Shown piece by piece: positions 14,001 through 24,400 of a DNA stretch of 41,822 nt. This DNA comes from Bacteroidales bacterium (GTDB taxonomy: Bacteria > Bacteroidota > Bacteroidia > Bacteroidales > PWNQ01): contig PWNQ01000219.1 in assembly GCA_003557725.1 (NCBI GenBank), positions 1 to 41,822 of the forward strand, written 5' to 3'. Numbering within the stretch: position 1 is the stretch's first letter; each line of letters starts with the position of its first letter. A program made the translations under genes and the position numbers. Under the pieces are notes generated by a model. That model made no database searches. It worked only from the letters and a program-made list of their open reading frames with translations, and had not been told where the DNA came from.

Positions 14001-17000
14001 CAACGCTGGATACCGTTATCAGACACTACCTGTCCGTCAAGGAGGGTCCCTGTATAAGCGCTGTTTACCTGAGCCTGTGTAGGGCCGGTAGCTCCGCTGG
14101 CACCGGCGTTTATAAAACAGTAAGACCCCTGAGAACATTTATAAAAGGTCTCAAAACTTGCCGGACCCGCCCAGGAAGAAGTGTCGGTGCCCCCCGGGCA
14201 GACCTCTGCTACATATACATCATATACTGACAAGGGAGAAAGGCCCGTTGCTGTGACCTTTTTAACAGACGATGACATGGGAACGCCAGTCTCCGGAGCA
14301 TTGCCATCAGGTACTATTACATAAGTCCACGAATGCTGTGGCGGACCACCTTGCCAGCTAAAGGTAGCAGAAGTAGCCGTGGAGTCTTCAATAGTGAGAT
14401 GGGTGGGTGGGGGTAAATAAGATTGAACAGTGGCGTATGCTGTGTCATTATTGTTAATGGTATCGGTTTTTCCGTTGGGGTTTTCCGTCCAGGCAGTAAT
14501 ATCATAAGCAGCATTGGTAAAGGTATAGCTCCCCAGGGTAATCATAGCCGTATTGTTTCCTGTACCGCCTGCAGTGTCCAGCAGTCCTGAAAAGGGAACC
14601 GTAGGTTGTGGTATGCCATTCACGGTCCATTGGACATCCACCTGTGTGATTTGGTTACTGCCCATATTGGAGATGGTTACCACCACGTCATTGGTACCCG
14701 GACAGAAGATTTTGGGTTCGTTGATCATTACCACTCCTGCATCGTTTTCCCCCCGGGATATAGTAAACAAGGGTTCTATGAGAACCAGTCCGTGTCCTGT
14801 ATGGAATCCGGGCTGTGTAGATGTGTTGTTGAGTGTGTGTCCCGGCAGGCCTCCCATGTAGCTGGAGCCTCCACCACCAGCGGATGCGCGTGATGTGATA
14901 CCCTCAAGGTTGCCGTCCTGGCCGGTGAGCCCGCCCCCATCGCCACCGTATTGGTTAGCCTGTGATGAGAATGTGCTGAAGTAGTCGGAGCTTCCACCAT
15001 CCCCTCCAAGTCCAAGCGATCCGTTTGTATTTCCTGATATGGTTCCTCCTCCGGTCCCGCCGGCACTTTGTGTGCCGCCTGCTCCGGCATTGCTGGGAAA
15101 CTGGTTTCCGCCATGGCCGCCACCGCCGCCATAGTATCCGCCACCTCCGCCACCGCCACCGCCACACCGGTAGGAAAGACTTCCGTCACCGGCGCCACCA
15201 CCACCACCAGCCCCTACAATAAGCCTGCTGGTAAGCAAGGTGTCGCCAATACGCACATCTGAGGCTCCACCACCTGAGCTGCCATGGGCCGTTGGACAGC
15301 CCCCCGCGGTAGCACTACCTCCGTTAGCACCTCCGTTAAAGCCGCCCGGAGGAGGGGAAGAGGACCCATATCCATACTGCCCCTCTTGTCCTACAGCGAT
15401 ATATAAAAACTGGCCTCCCGAAAGGGTTACCGTTCCTTCGGTTCTACCCCCTTGTCCGCGATGTGACCCTGATTCACCACCCCCCTCGGCACCAAAAAGC
15501 ATGATTTTGTACTCACCGCTTTGAGGCACCTGCCATTTTTGATATCCATTCACCGAAACAACAAGCGGATCGCCCAAATATTCGGCATCCAGTTGGCTTT
15601 GCGTTGGGCCCGAAGAGCCTGTAGCACCTGCATTGGTAAAGCAATAAACGCCTTGTGGGCAGCTGAATAAGGTCTCAAAGCTTGCAGGACCTGCCCAGAG
15701 AGAAGTGTCTGTCCCCCCAGGGCACAGCTCCGCTACATAAACATCAAAAGGCGACAGTGGTGATAAGCCGGTAGCGGTAGCTTGCTCCTGGAACACTTCT
15801 ACCGGCGTTCCAGCATAAGGGGAGGTACCCCGTGGAACCACCACATAAATCCAACTGTGATTTGAAGACCCGCCCTGCCAACTAAAAGACCCGGTACTTC
15901 CCGTGGAGTCGGTTATCATTAATGCTGTGGGTGGTGGAAGGTTGGATTGTATCGAGGTGTACAAGGTATCATTGTGATTGACCGTATCTGTTTGCCCGTT
16001 TGGGTTAATGGTCCATGCTTCAATATGATATACTCCATCGGTGAAGGTGTAGCTTCCCAGGTTGACTTGAACCAATGCTTGTCCTGTCCCCCCCAGGGTA
16101 TCCAGTGTTCCCGTCCATGAGACCGGAGCCTGGGCTACACCGTTTACCGTCCACTCCACGTCCAGGCTGTGGATCACATTGTTGCCATAGTTTTGTACGC
16201 CTACAATCACGTCGTTAGCCCCCGGGCAGAAGACAGATGGTTCCAGAAGGTTCAGCACACCGGCATCATTATGTGCATGGGAAAGCTCAATGGAAGGTTG
16301 TATGATCACAACGCCATGTCCTTCCCGGAGCCCTTCCACATTCATTTGTTTTTGTCCGTAGTTTACAGACCCTCCGCCTCCGTATATGGTTGCCACATAG
16401 CTTCGGTCGCCACCAGAGTATCCACCGCCACCGCCAGCTTCCGCATTGGTGGATTGTTTTCCTCCGCCACCCCCAAAGCCGCCCTGGGCAGCCGTTCCAA
16501 TGCCACCCTGGCTGCCATTAACAAATGCCTTTCCCTGGTGGGCGTTATTTCCGGCTCCTCCATCGCCATCGGTGAGAAAGCCTCCGCCACCTCCGTTGGC
16601 AAAGGAGCCAATACCGCCCTCAGGCCCCCGGTGGGTAATCAGCCCATCTAACCCTCCAAAGTTGGTATTGTTGGGGGCTCCGCTGCCCCCACCTGCTACT
16701 ATTAAGGGCGTATCACCGGGAAGAACCACATAGCTGCCTCCTCCGCCACTGCCTCCGGCATTTGTAATGCCACTGCCTTGCTGACCTACCACTATGGAAA
16801 GCTGTTCTCCCTGGTTCAGAAAAAACTCACCCTGCATCATTGCGCCAAGCCCGGCAGGAGCAGCATTGCCAAAAGAATACCCTCCTTCAGCACCAACAAC
16901 TGTCACCTTAAACGGAGCAGAATAAGGAACACTCCATTGCTGAATGCCATTGCTTGAGGTAACCTGACCGTCTAACATGGTATTGGAATAAGCACCGGTA

Positions 17001-17971
17001 ACTTGTGCTTGCGTAGGGCCGACGGCCCCTGTAGCTCCAGCATTGGTAAAGCAAAAAGCATTGGTAGGACAACTGAACTTGGTAGCCCCGGTTACAGGCC
17101 CCTGACGAAAAGAATAATCCCCGCTGCCACAGTTGGTGCGTAGATAAAAATCATAAGGAGTTAATGGGTCCAGACCAAAAATCGTATGGGGAGGAGTGGT
17201 CGTCTCTACTTTTCCTGTACCCGGGGTAAACCCGGAAACACCATACTCCAGCTCATAAGTGTAACCGGGTGCAGGCGCATCCCAGTATAAAATGGCGTTG
17301 GATGAGGTAGTGGCCAGTAATTCAAAATTTAACGGGTCAGGACAGCTGGCACAGGCTGATACACGAATATGGTCTAAAGCTAAATCGGTATTTGAAGAGG
17401 AAGTCGTAGTAAACGTAAAGCGAAGATAAAATTGTGCCCCGGTGAAATTGGACAAATCAACCGTTTCCTCAGTGTATGGGTCGCTTGAACTGCTTTGCTC
17501 CTGATGGTTAAACGTTTTGGAGTAGAATGGAACAAAAGGCCCTGTGGGGCTAACTCCAAGGGAAACATCCAGTGTGGACCCTGAAAAACCGGAACCATAT
17601 GCATGGTAAAAAAAACTTAATTTGGCTGAATCAATGGCATTGGACAGGTCAACAAGAGGGGAAATTATGGATGATGTGCCCGGAGAACCCGCCCCCTGAG
17701 AGTTATAATATATGTAATAGGAGCCCTGGTGGGCCCCGGAAGGACCGGATAAAAAATTGGGCGTGCCACCGGTGTTGATAACCCAATCCCCCTGGGATGA
17801 CCCTATATCTCCTGACCATTGCCCCTGTCCCGAATCAAAGTCTGAGGTATACGGAAAACCTGGATCTGTTCCCGGGGGACAAGAAAGGGCTTGACTAAAT
17901 AGGGGCAACGAAACTAAATGCAGGCAAAATGCTAAAAGAACAGGAAAACGAAGAATGTAGTTTTTTTTCAT
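8090..17971 (-). CDS. Giant T9SS-secreted mosaic protein 1 (3293 aa; MAM-like, Fn3, ALK-like glycine-rich, Ig/PKD arrays)
   Basis: Signal peptide 1-30 (MKKNYILRFPVLLAFCLHLV). A MAM-like jelly roll (about 35-205; DFDSGQGQWSGD, then LALDHIRVSAC) is followed by Fn3 (207-295). Three glycine-rich domains follow at about 300-560, 770-1073 and 1280-1545. Each opens C-x5-CF, then FTNAG or FINAG, then GPTQxQ; has GIQxW.VP or GYQ.W.VP; VGQ.G; PLIVA.GGSG or RLIVGAGGGGG; and closes GHG.VII or GYG.VII. Each is followed by a CARDB-like domain (NDAGV, FCPG.ND or FCPGSHD, NPNG), the first two also by an Fn3 domain. Residues ~1660-3200 hold about twelve ~75-residue repeats (YC..D, GTFSGxGI, GC) mixed with PKD/Ig-like domains. 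The C-terminus (about 3210-3293; LHPNPNKGEFRL, QGVYFLR) is a T9SS type A sorting domain. Predicted to be exported to the surface or medium. An adhesin or matrix role is inferred from architecture; no enzyme domain is seen. It is the last of three tandem paralogues. Confidence 0.9.
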   Translation of the reverse strand: MKKNYILRFPVLLAFCLHLVSLPLFSQALSCPPGTDPGFPYTSDFDSGQGQWSGDIGSSQGDWVINTGGTPNFLSGPSGAHQGSYYIYYNSQGAGSPGTSSIISPLVDLSNAIDSAKLSFFYHAYGSGFSGSTLDVSLGVSPTGPFVPFYSKTFNHQEQSSSSDPYTEETVDLSNFTGAQFYLRFTFTTTSSSNTDLALDHIRVSACASCPDPLNFELLATTSSNAILYWDAPAPGYTYELEYGVSGFTPGTGKVETTTPPHTIFGLDPLTPYDFYLRTNCGSGDYSFRQGPVTGATKFSCPTNAFCFTNAGATGAVGPTQAQVTGAYSNTMLDGQVTSSNGIQQWSVPYSAPFKVTVVGAEGGYSFGNAAPAGLGAMMQGEFFLNQGEQLSIVVGQQGSGITNAGGSGGGGSYVVLPGDTPLIVAGGGSGAPNNTNFGGLDGLITHRGPEGGIGSFANGGGGGFLTDGDGGAGNNAHQGKAFVNGSQGGIGTAAQGGFGGGGGKQSTNAEAGGGGGYSGGDRSYVATIYGGGGSVNYGQKQMNVEGLREGHGVVIIQPSIELSHAHNDAGVLNLLEPSVFCPGANDVIVGVQNYGNNVIHSLDVEWTVNGVAQAPVSWTGTLDTLGGTGQALVQVNLGSYTFTDGVYHIEAWTINPNGQTDTVNHNDTLYTSIQSNLPPPTALMITDSTGSTGSFSWQGGSSNHSWIYVVVPRGTSPYAGTPVEVFQEQATATGLSPLSPFDVYVAELCPGGTDTSLWAGPASFETLFSCPQGVYCFTNAGATGSSGPTQSQLDAEYLGDPLVVSVNGYQKWQVPQSGEYKIMLFGAEGGGESGSHRGQGGRTEGTVTLSGGQFLYIAVGQEGQYGYGSSSPPPGGFNGGANGGSATAGGCPTAHGSSGGGASDVRIGDTLLTSRLIVGAGGGGGAGDGSLSYRCGGGGGGGGGYYGGGGGHGGNQFPSNAGAGGTQSAGGTGGGTISGNTNGSLGLGGDGGSSDYFSTFSSQANQYGGDGGGLTGQDGNLEGITSRASAGGGGSSYMGGLPGHTLNNTSTQPGFHTGHGLVLIEPLFTISRGENDAGVVMINEPKIFCPGTNDVVVTISNMGSNQITQVDVQWTVNGIPQPTVPFSGLLDTAGGTGNNTAMITLGSYTFTNAAYDITAWTENPNGKTDTINNNDTAYATVQSYLPPPTHLTIEDSTATSATFSWQGGPPQHSWTYVIVPDGNAPETGVPMSSSVKKVTATGLSPLSVYDVYVAEVCPGGTDTSSWAGPASFETFYKCSQGSYCFINAGASGATGPTQAQVNSAYTGTLLDGQVVSDNGIQRWAVPASGPYKIIAMGAEGGYQSGNNAPAGLGARMEGEFILSQSDTIQVLVGQKGIGVSGGGGTGGGGTFVALANDTPLIVAAGGSGAPNSLNYGQLDGQVTNRGPHGGQGHMNSSLGGGGGGGYLTDGNSADPSMDGKAFVNGGQGGTGASGDGGFGGGGGKGGSFNDGAGGGGYSGGDHTYNAVQYGGGGSYNAGTNQSNQAGFREGYGLVIITPLAPPSIAENDAGVKSLQHPVHFCPGSHDVTVTIKNYGSNVINNVQVGWSVNGVDQTPATFSGILDTSGGSGSSEALVNLGSYTFTDGIYELITWTYDPNGVNDTVNDNDTLYATLEADLPGPNVVLYPLAPLCENDPPVTITGFPGGGTYSGPGVSGNIFDPTVSGVGTFTLHYTYTDPGGCFGSDSADVIVGPVPTVTASASPNPVQYQTATTLSATASGATSFSYSWDPADSLSNPADHTLPNPVTKNLTETTTFTVTATDNNTGCSSTDYVTVNVLGIELNANASADRDTICPGESTTLHANASGGSGSYTYQWSSDPSGFSSNQASPAISPQQSTTYTVTVYDGSDSISTSVSVHVQPPVSVSISGLPASLCETDSTATLTGIPAGGVFTGNGMAGNSFDPAIAGTGTHTITYTYTDAYGCTSSTNQNIEVLAAPVVYFSGLSGPYCEDAPPVTLIGTPSGGTFSGDGVSGNTFDPSMAGPGNHAVNYSFTNAQGCSNSSTLHVTVNSIPSVSFSGLDPQYCMDTALVILSGNPSGGIFSGNGITGNSFSTQTAGPGTHTIRYDYTDPNGCSNYSEQPVTVHPETTVSFSGLASNYCADEPGQTLSGSPSGGSFSGPGISGSTFIPGNAPHDTPVAITYSYTDANNCTYSETHTTTVHSLPVVSIGSVSTNYCIGDTPVILTGSPSGGTFNGAGITGNTFDPNIAGTGSHTITYSYSDAMGCSGADTITFEVHTGTPLSISGLNSDYCVDDPQATVSVSPTGGVLSGPGITANTFDPALAGAGAHIINYTYVNTYGCTSSTDQPVNVHSLPVVSFSGLAATYCENDAAVTLSGSPSGGSFSGNGITGNSFSPTVGGSGNHIIDYTFTDINGCTGHDSQSTIVHPLPLVSGGNDTITICQNDPPVNLATLGLATPAGGEYQGPGIVANAIDPSGLNPGYYSTTYSYTTSQGCVAVDSVSSLTIHVIDAPQITLSGLSAGYCTNGAPDTLFPVPANGTFSIAGSGSAAFTGHTFYPSLAPTGLIDIVYSVPGVCPAKDTFQTMVHPLPMVDAGADTSIPFGTHAVLEGSTSGISGNALFLWKPGHMVTDSSQATTTTINLNTNQTFTLEVTDDATLCAASDHKEVFITGGPLSINPEAYPDSICPGTAVTLKANPSGGTGSYTFLWTTPANNTFNTNEISSKDGSGYYVIEVDDGVNTLKDSVFITEFPAPHADITGLPYTFCHNDTATVFSGVPAGGNMLGSGISAVPGTDNFRFDPQAVPSGFHEIKYIYTNTYGCSDSAFQLVEVLSPPVVQVSGFNTQFCPDEPPVTLSATPSGGWFSGTGVSGDTFNPNQAGTGMHILTYHYDYHSGCVVTKDFTMEVFPLPPADAGPEITLPCGSPGQTIGTPATPGMSYLWKPAAGLNDTTMAQPLASPYVTTLYTLMVTNNNTGCVNQSQTRVNVTGGPTASIWPNDTTICQNQPLTLHATGGDSYQWSTGDTGTTITVFPQKDTSYIVTVFSGFCGSLDTAHVTIMHADLNLSPVYGFCKGDSITIDPGSFAQYLWNDSVTSPVWTTSTPGTYWLEVADSIGCTATDTFTVFERDLPAVDLGPDTSINQKEVAQLDAGSGFEAYLWNTGSTAQAIQVPGADYGPGDHLFWVYVTDPHLCTNTDSVLVTVIDASAIEEKLGEGQVTLHPNPNKGEFRLTGENIHEVLSISIHSSGGTLILNKELEPKDGKITQAFNLPQLTQGVYFLRMQTASHVKTIRFVVTR
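9255..12275 (-). repeat. Array of ~225-bp Ig-like repeats in giant gene 1
   Basis: At 10235-12275, nine successive protein repeats of about 75-82 residues share the pattern FSGL..YC.xD, SGxPSGGxFSGxGITGNxF, AGxGTHxIxYxYTDxxGC. Two more lie at about 9255-9735 after two PKD-like domains, and one precedes the array near 12780-12980. The two conserved Cys per repeat suggest a disulfide in each Ig-like fold. Copies are diverged at DNA level, so they are not a very recent expansion. Confidence 0.85.
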
Positions 17972-18190
17972 GGCTACAAAAACTTAAAAAGGTTACTTAT
18001 TAATGAGGACGCTGTTTATTATTGAGTCCGGGTTTAAACATTCAGGCTAAACTCCTGCTGCAAACAAGTTTGCCCCATACTTATGGGATGATTATTTTTC
18101 AGGGAGTGTGATACTGAAGGGTCTGGGCAATAATTCATTGTAAATTAATTGTGGCTTTTTCAAGCCGGATTTGCTATTATAATGCTTATG

Positions 18191-18219
18191 CAAATATAAA
18201 CATATTTATTCAAAACAAA
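18191..18219 (-). promoter_or_regulatory. Promoter of giant gene 1
   Basis: Minus strand: TTTG (18219-18216), 17 bp, then TATATTTG (18198-18191), matching the Bacteroidota -33/-7 consensus although the spacing is a little short. It predicts a leader of ~210 nt before the ATG at 17971. The leader (17972-18185) contains small hairpins (GCAAACAAGTTTGC at ~18059-18072; CCCATACTTATGGG just after) and an AAACATTCAGG motif at 18036-18046 shared with the leader of giant gene 3. Confidence 0.6.
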
Positions 18220-18239
18220 AAAATTTATTATATTTTATT

Positions 18240-18385
18240 GAGTCCAGTCTAAAAAGGTTACTTTTGATTTTCAGCGGCTTTTTGCCCCGGGCCCTAAAGG
18301 TGAAGCCGCTGAAAATCAGCCACCCTTTAGGGATGGGGCAAAGCTGATTTTCAGCGGATGTGAAAAATGTGTGTTTTTAGACCGG
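18240..18385 (+). repeat. MITE copy D (right end degraded)
   Basis: Left terminus GAGTCCAGTCTAAAAA and the full hairpin interior are present, with one base missing in the CCCTAAAGG segment. The right terminus is recognisable only to TTTTTAGACCGG, after which the sequence differs (CCTTTT), so no target duplication can be read. It lies ~24 bp beyond the stop of giant gene 2, in the same orientation relative to that gene as copies A and B have to theirs. Confidence 0.88.
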
Positions 18386-18406
18386 CCTTTTGATGACTAA
18401 AAGGTC
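18384..18406. terminator. Possible stem-loop after giant gene 2
   Basis: GGCCTTTT and AAAAGGTC flank GATGACT, forming an 8-bp stem with one G-U pair directly beyond the stop codon (18409-18411). There is no good T-run on the minus strand, so termination may depend on the adjacent MITE hairpins. Confidence 0.35.
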
Positions 18407-18408
18407 AT

Positions 18409-21400
18409 TTATTGAATAATGATCTTTTTGGTGCTAATGGTTTTATTTCCGGTAATTCTGATCAGGTATACCCCTTTGGGCTGCATGGACAGGTCAAAGG
18501 TATTGTGGTACCCATCATCACTACGGGAGATATTTTCACAAAGGATTTTTTGTCCCTGGAAATTGTAGATACATACCTGTATTTTTTTGTCGGTATTTCC
18601 TGAGATTTTCATGGTGAATTCTCCTTTGGTTGGGTTGGGGAAAATTTGTATATTCTCTGAGAGGTTAGCAAGGTTGATATTTGTTGTAAAGGTGACAGCG
18701 ATTGTATCAGAAGCGGTACAGCCTATAGTATCCGTTACCATTACCCAGATGTTGGATTGTCCCATTCCATGTGATATGGTGTCGATGGTAATGGAGTTTA
18801 TTGTATCTCCTGTTGACCATAAGTATTGTTTGTACCCCGGGTCCACGCTAAGTGTCAAGGGTTGGCCTGCAAGCAGGGTGGTATCTGGTCCCAGGTTTGC
18901 TATCGGTTTGCTGGCGAAGACGGTAACCGAGTCGGTATGGCTGTCTGTTCCGTCATCTGCCGTAACGATAAACGTGGTATTTTCAAGGATTTGAGCTTTG
19001 GGGTCAGCTAATGTGGAGTTGAATCCTGATGGTATGGAGGCCCAGGAGTAGGTGTAGCTTCCGCTTCCTCCGCTGGCTTGTGCGAAAAGGTCTACGGAGT
19101 CGCCGCTGCAAACCATGCTTTGAGATGCTGCGGGGTTCACCGAAAGGGGCCCGCCAATGATGCTCACAAATACCTGGCCGGTGTTTCCGCAACCGTTATT
19201 GTTATCGGTGACGGTAACGGTGAATGTGGTTGGCTTCGTAAGGGTTTTGGTGACCGGGTTGGGCATGGTGGCGTTGGCCGGATTGCTTAGTGAGTCGGCC
19301 GGCGACCAAAGGAATGAGTAATTAGCGGTGTCGCTGATGCCCGAATTGAGGGTGGTGGCTGTGCCATAAGTAACCGGGTTGGGCATGGCCGTTGCGTTTA
19401 CCACGGGTATTTCTGACACAGAAGTGCTCATGGAGTCCACATTAGAGCATCCGTTAGCTCCGGTAAAGTGATAATTAATGTAGTGTGTTCCAACGCCGGC
19501 ATTGGCCGGATAGAAAGAGTTTCCAACTACCCCCGCCCCTGTAAAGGTCCCTCCAGGAGGTATGCCTGTAAGAGTTTGAGCGGGGTCGTTTTCACAATAG
19601 GATGGTTGCAGGCCGCTAAAGGTAATATTGGGCAGGGTAAGCACCTCTGTGGTTTTGGTTTCCTCATAGGTGCATCCGTGTACATCGGAGAAGCTGTAAG
19701 TGATTTGGTGTGTGCCCACACCAGCAACATCAGGATAGAAGGTGTTTCCGGTAATGCCGTTTCCGGAAAAGGACCCGCCGGAAGGCGTCCCGGAAAGCGT
19801 GGACGGAAGGTCATTTTCACAATAAGTAAGGCCCAAACCGGTAAAGTCGGGCTGAACATCGGCATACGTAGCAACATGCACCGATTCAGTAATGCTTTGC
19901 GTACCGTCATCGATGGTTACTGTAAAGGTAGTAGGCACATTGACCTGGGCCATGGGGCTTGCTTGTGTAGAGCTGAACCCCGGGGGCTGTGAGCTCCAGG
20001 AGTAAGTATAGGTGCCGCTTCCTCCGCTGGCATTGGCAAAGAGCTTGGTGGAATCGCCACTGCAAACCGTGTCTTTAGAAGCACTGGGGCTTGAAGTTAA
20101 CGCACCACCAATAATGCTTAAAAACACATTATCGGTATTGTAACAACTGGTTGCATTGTCGGTTACTGTTACATTAAAGGTGGTTGGCACTGTAAGTCCT
20201 TTGGTAGATGGGTTTTGCTGGGTGGCATTGACCGGGTTGTCAAGCGAATCGGCCGGTGACCACAGGTAGCTGTAGGTGGATGTTCCGGTTACTGTAGCGT
20301 TGAGTGTGGACGATGTGTTAAAGGTTACCGGATTGGGCGTGGCAGTAGCAGTAACTACAGGCAGGTCCACAACCGTGGTGTTTGCTGCATCCTGGCTACT
20401 GCAACCGTGGGTGTCGGTATAGCTGTAGGTAATGGTATATGTGCCGGGCCCGGCATTGGCAGGATAGAAACTGTTTCCGGAAATTCCTGGTCCGCTGAAG
20501 GTTCCTGCTGTGGGTGTTCCCGTAAGTGGTTGTGCAGGGTCATTGGCACAATAGCTTGCTTGCAGCCCGCTCATGGAAACGGCAGGAAGGGCTACCACCT
20601 CAGTAGTTTTGGCTGTATCGTAAGTACATCCATGGGTATCTGTGTAGGTGTATGTTATGGCATGAACGCCCACGCCGGCAGCCACCGGGTCAAAGGTGTT
20701 GGTACTCACTCCGGGCCCGGAAAAGATACCCCCTGAGGGAGATCCGGAAAGGATGGCTATAGCATCCCCTTCACAGAAGACCGGGTCCAGCCCGCTGAAG
20801 TTGGGAGAAATAACCGGCCAGGTATCCACAAAAACAGAACTGGAAACGGTGTTGTTGCCGTCATCCACTACCACTGTGAAGGTTGTAGGCTGGTTTACTA
20901 CCGCTTTGGGGTTGGCTTGTGTGGAGTTGAAGCCTGTCGGGTTGGAGGTCCAACTGTAGGTATAGGTTTCTGTTCCACCACTGGCCTGAGCAGCAAGATC
21001 CACTGAGTCGCCACGGCATACGGTGGCGGGGGTGGCTACAGGTGAAGCAGCCAGCGGGCCGCCGGTAACGTTAATAAAGACATTATCGGTGTTATCACAT
21101 CCGGTTACATCATCGGCAACGATAACGGTAAATGTGGTAGGCGCCAGCATGACTTTGGTGGCCGGGTTTTGCTGTGTGGCATTGGCCGGGCTGTCCAGTG
21201 AGTCAGCAGGAGACCACAGATAGCTGTAGGTGGATGTTCCGCTGACTGAGACATTCAGTGTGGCTGTATTGCTGTAGCTTACCGGGTTGGGTGTGGCGGA
21301 TGCAGTGATGGAATGAACCGGATGGATGGTAGTGGTTTGCGAGTCTGCTGATGAACAACCGTTGGTATCAGTGTAGCTGTATGTTATGGTATGTGTTCCG

Positions 21401-24400
21401 GTTCCTGCGGCCACCGGGTCAAAGGAATTGGCCCACATGCCATTTCCAGAGAATGTGCCTCCGGCCGGGGTTTCGGTCAAAGTTACCACCGGATCACCCT
21501 CACAATAGCTGGAACTGAGGCCGCTAAAAGAGACTGTGGGGAGGCTGTGAACCTGTGTGGTTTTGGTAATATCGTCGGTGCAGCCGTGGGTATTGGTATA
21601 GGTATAGGTAATGCTGTGTGTACCGGGGCCTGCAGCAGCGGGGTCAAAAGTATTTCCGGTGATGCCGGTTCCCGAGAAAGTGCCTCCTGAAGGCGATCCT
21701 GAAAGGGTTGCCGGAGTTTCGTCCTCACAATATTGAGGCCCCAGCCCTGAAAAGTTGGCCGTAGGCACCGGGTTTGCTGTTATGGTTATGGAATCCACAG
21801 CGGTGGTAAACCCGTCAGTAACACTGATAATATACTTGGTAGTACTGGTAACTGTAGCAGTAACATTTTCCTGTGATCCGCTAAATCCGGCCGGTTGTGA
21901 GGTCCAGGTATAGGAATAGGGCCCCATCCCTCCGCCAGCCTGTGCAGTTAGCGTGATCTGGTCTCCCTGGCAAACGGATGTGCTGGAAGCAGAAGCGCTG
22001 ACGGTAAGCGGGGTTAGCGACTGGATCACTACCAGCCCGTGTCCTTCTCTTATACCATTGGCGTTATCCTGGCTGGTGCCTGCATTAAAAGAGCCGCCAC
22101 CGCCACCGTATGATCCTGTTGCAGTTCCGTCAGAGGCTCCTCCGGAATATCCGCCACCACCACCGATACGATAGTTGGTGATCAGCCTTCCGGTTCCTCC
22201 GCCGCCAAATCCTCCCGATTGGTTATCCTGGGTTGTAGCCCCCCGGCCACCATTGATAAATGCCTGTGCTTGAGTGGCATCAGTTCCTACTGCGTCGCCA
22301 GTAAGGCCGGCACCGGGTTGAGCCCAGGCAGCACCACCAATGGAGCCTGCGCTGCCATTGGTGCCGCCTGCCGCATTGGCTAAGACCCCGTTCTGTCCGG
22401 ATGTACTTGTGGCTCCGCTGGTATTGGGGTGTCCCGGGGCTCCTTCAATTTGTCCGCCAGCACCACCGGCAATAATCAGCGGGTTGTCGTTTAATTCAGT
22501 AACAAAACTACCTCCTGAGCCGCAACGGGCATTTTGACCCATTTGGCCAACCAGAACTTTCAAAGTAGTATTGGCTGAGAGGGAAAATTCACCACTCATG
22601 CGGGCACCTCTTTGTTCAGGTGTTTCTCCAAATCCGGCACCATAAGCGGTTATATTATAATCACCGGTAGCTGGAATGTTGAACATCTGAATTCCGGGGC
22701 TAACCACGGTTACCTTCCCCGATAGGTTTGTACCGGAGTATTCAGAAGTGACTTGTGCCTGGCTGGGGCCTTCATGTCCGGTGGCGCCGGCGTTGGTAAA
22801 GCAAAAGGCCTGTGGCGGACATTCAAATTCGGTAGTAAAGCTTACAGGTCCTGCCCATGCCGTTATGGCTGTCCCTCCGGGACACACTTCAGCCACATAG
22901 ATATCGTATTCAGTCATCATGCTTAAACCTGTGGCAGTAGCACTTGTAGAGGTTGCCTGCACCGGAGTACCGGAAGTGGCAGGATCGCCCTGGGGAACAA
23001 CCACATATGTCCAGGTGTTGGATATTGAGTAGGGGGTCCATGAGAAGGTGGCAGAACTTGCAGTGACCGAGCTTACTGAAAGGTTTTTGGGAGAAGGAAT
23101 ATTCCAACTGATGGTTGCATTTGCCGTATCGTTGGCATTTACCGGGTCTGTTTGTCCGTTTGGGTTAGTTGTCCATGCTTTCACATTGTGTGTGGCTGTG
23201 GAAAAGTTATAGCTTCCCAGGTTGACGGAGGCGCTTGAACTGCCAATTCCTCCTGTAGTGTCTAAGGTTCCGGTATATGTTGCGGGTGTTTGTGGCATCC
23301 CGTTTACACTCCAGTGGACATCCACCGAGTTGATTTTGTTGCTGCCAAAGTTTTGGATAGATACTACAACGTCATGTGAGCCGGGGCAAAACACATTTGG
23401 CTCATTGATGGATGTGACTCCGGCATCGTTTTGATCTCCTGTGGTTGCAATGATGGGGTTTATCATTACCAGTCCGTGTCCTGCTCCAACGCCCTCCTGA
23501 ATAGCAGGGTTCATACCGGAGTTAAATGAACCGCCACCGCCATACTGGGTAGCGCTGTAATTGTGGTCACCTCCTGAGTATCCGCCACCACCGGCGCCAT
23601 CGTTAAATGCGCCGCCTTTTCCGCCACCTCCTCCGAATCCACCTTCTCCGCCACTTCCTGTTCCGCCTTCTCCGCCATTGACATAGGCTTTTCCATCCAT
23701 TGGGGGATTGGCAGATTGTCCGTCGGTGAGGAATCCTCCTCCTCCTCCGGCACCATTGTTACTGGTTTGATGGCCTAATCCTCCATATGGACCTCTGTGA
23801 GAGGTTTTTCCATTAAGTTGCCCATAATTGGTGCTGTTTGGGGCTCCACTACCACCGGCAGCAATGATCAAAGGGGTTTGGTCCGACTTAACCACAAAAC
23901 TTCCCCCTCCACCGGTGCCTCCGCCAGATTGAACCCCTGTGCCTGCTTGGCCAACAATGATATGTAAAGTGTCGCCCGTATTCAGTGAGAAGTCTGCTTC
24001 CATCATGGCACCCAGTCCGGCCGGAGCATTGTTCCCGCTGTTGTATCCTCCTTCAGCACCAATGGTGGTAATACGATAGGTTCCCGTACTGGGCACGATC
24101 CATTGCTGAATACCATTTAGGGAGGTGACATTTCCGTCCAGGGTGCTTCCGGCATAAGTGGTATTGAGCTGGCTTTGTGTAGGTCCGTTGGCCCCGGTGG
24201 CGCCTGCATTGGTAAAGCAAAAGGCGTCGCCCAGGCACCCTGAAACGGTCTGGAAGTTGAGGGGGCCGGCCCAGCCTGATGTATCAGTGGCTCCGGGGCA
24301 TAGCTCGGCCACATAGATATCATAATCGGTGGTGGGTACCAAGCCGGTAGCCAAAGCAGTGTCTGATGTGGAAAGCTTATAGGTTCCGGTTTCCGGAGCA

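Noticed and set aside
13257-17000. Many plus-strand frames rich in Pro, Ala, Arg or His opposite the glycine-rich domains
   Set aside because: They are complements of Gly codons (GGN read as NCC and shifted frames), present wherever a glycine-rich domain lies on the minus strand.
17984-18035. AAAAAGGTTACTT and TTGAGTCCGGG near the start of giant gene 1 as another MITE remnant
   Set aside because: The two pieces match different parts of the left end in the wrong order, and there is no interior or target duplication. Possibly an old scar, but not supportable.
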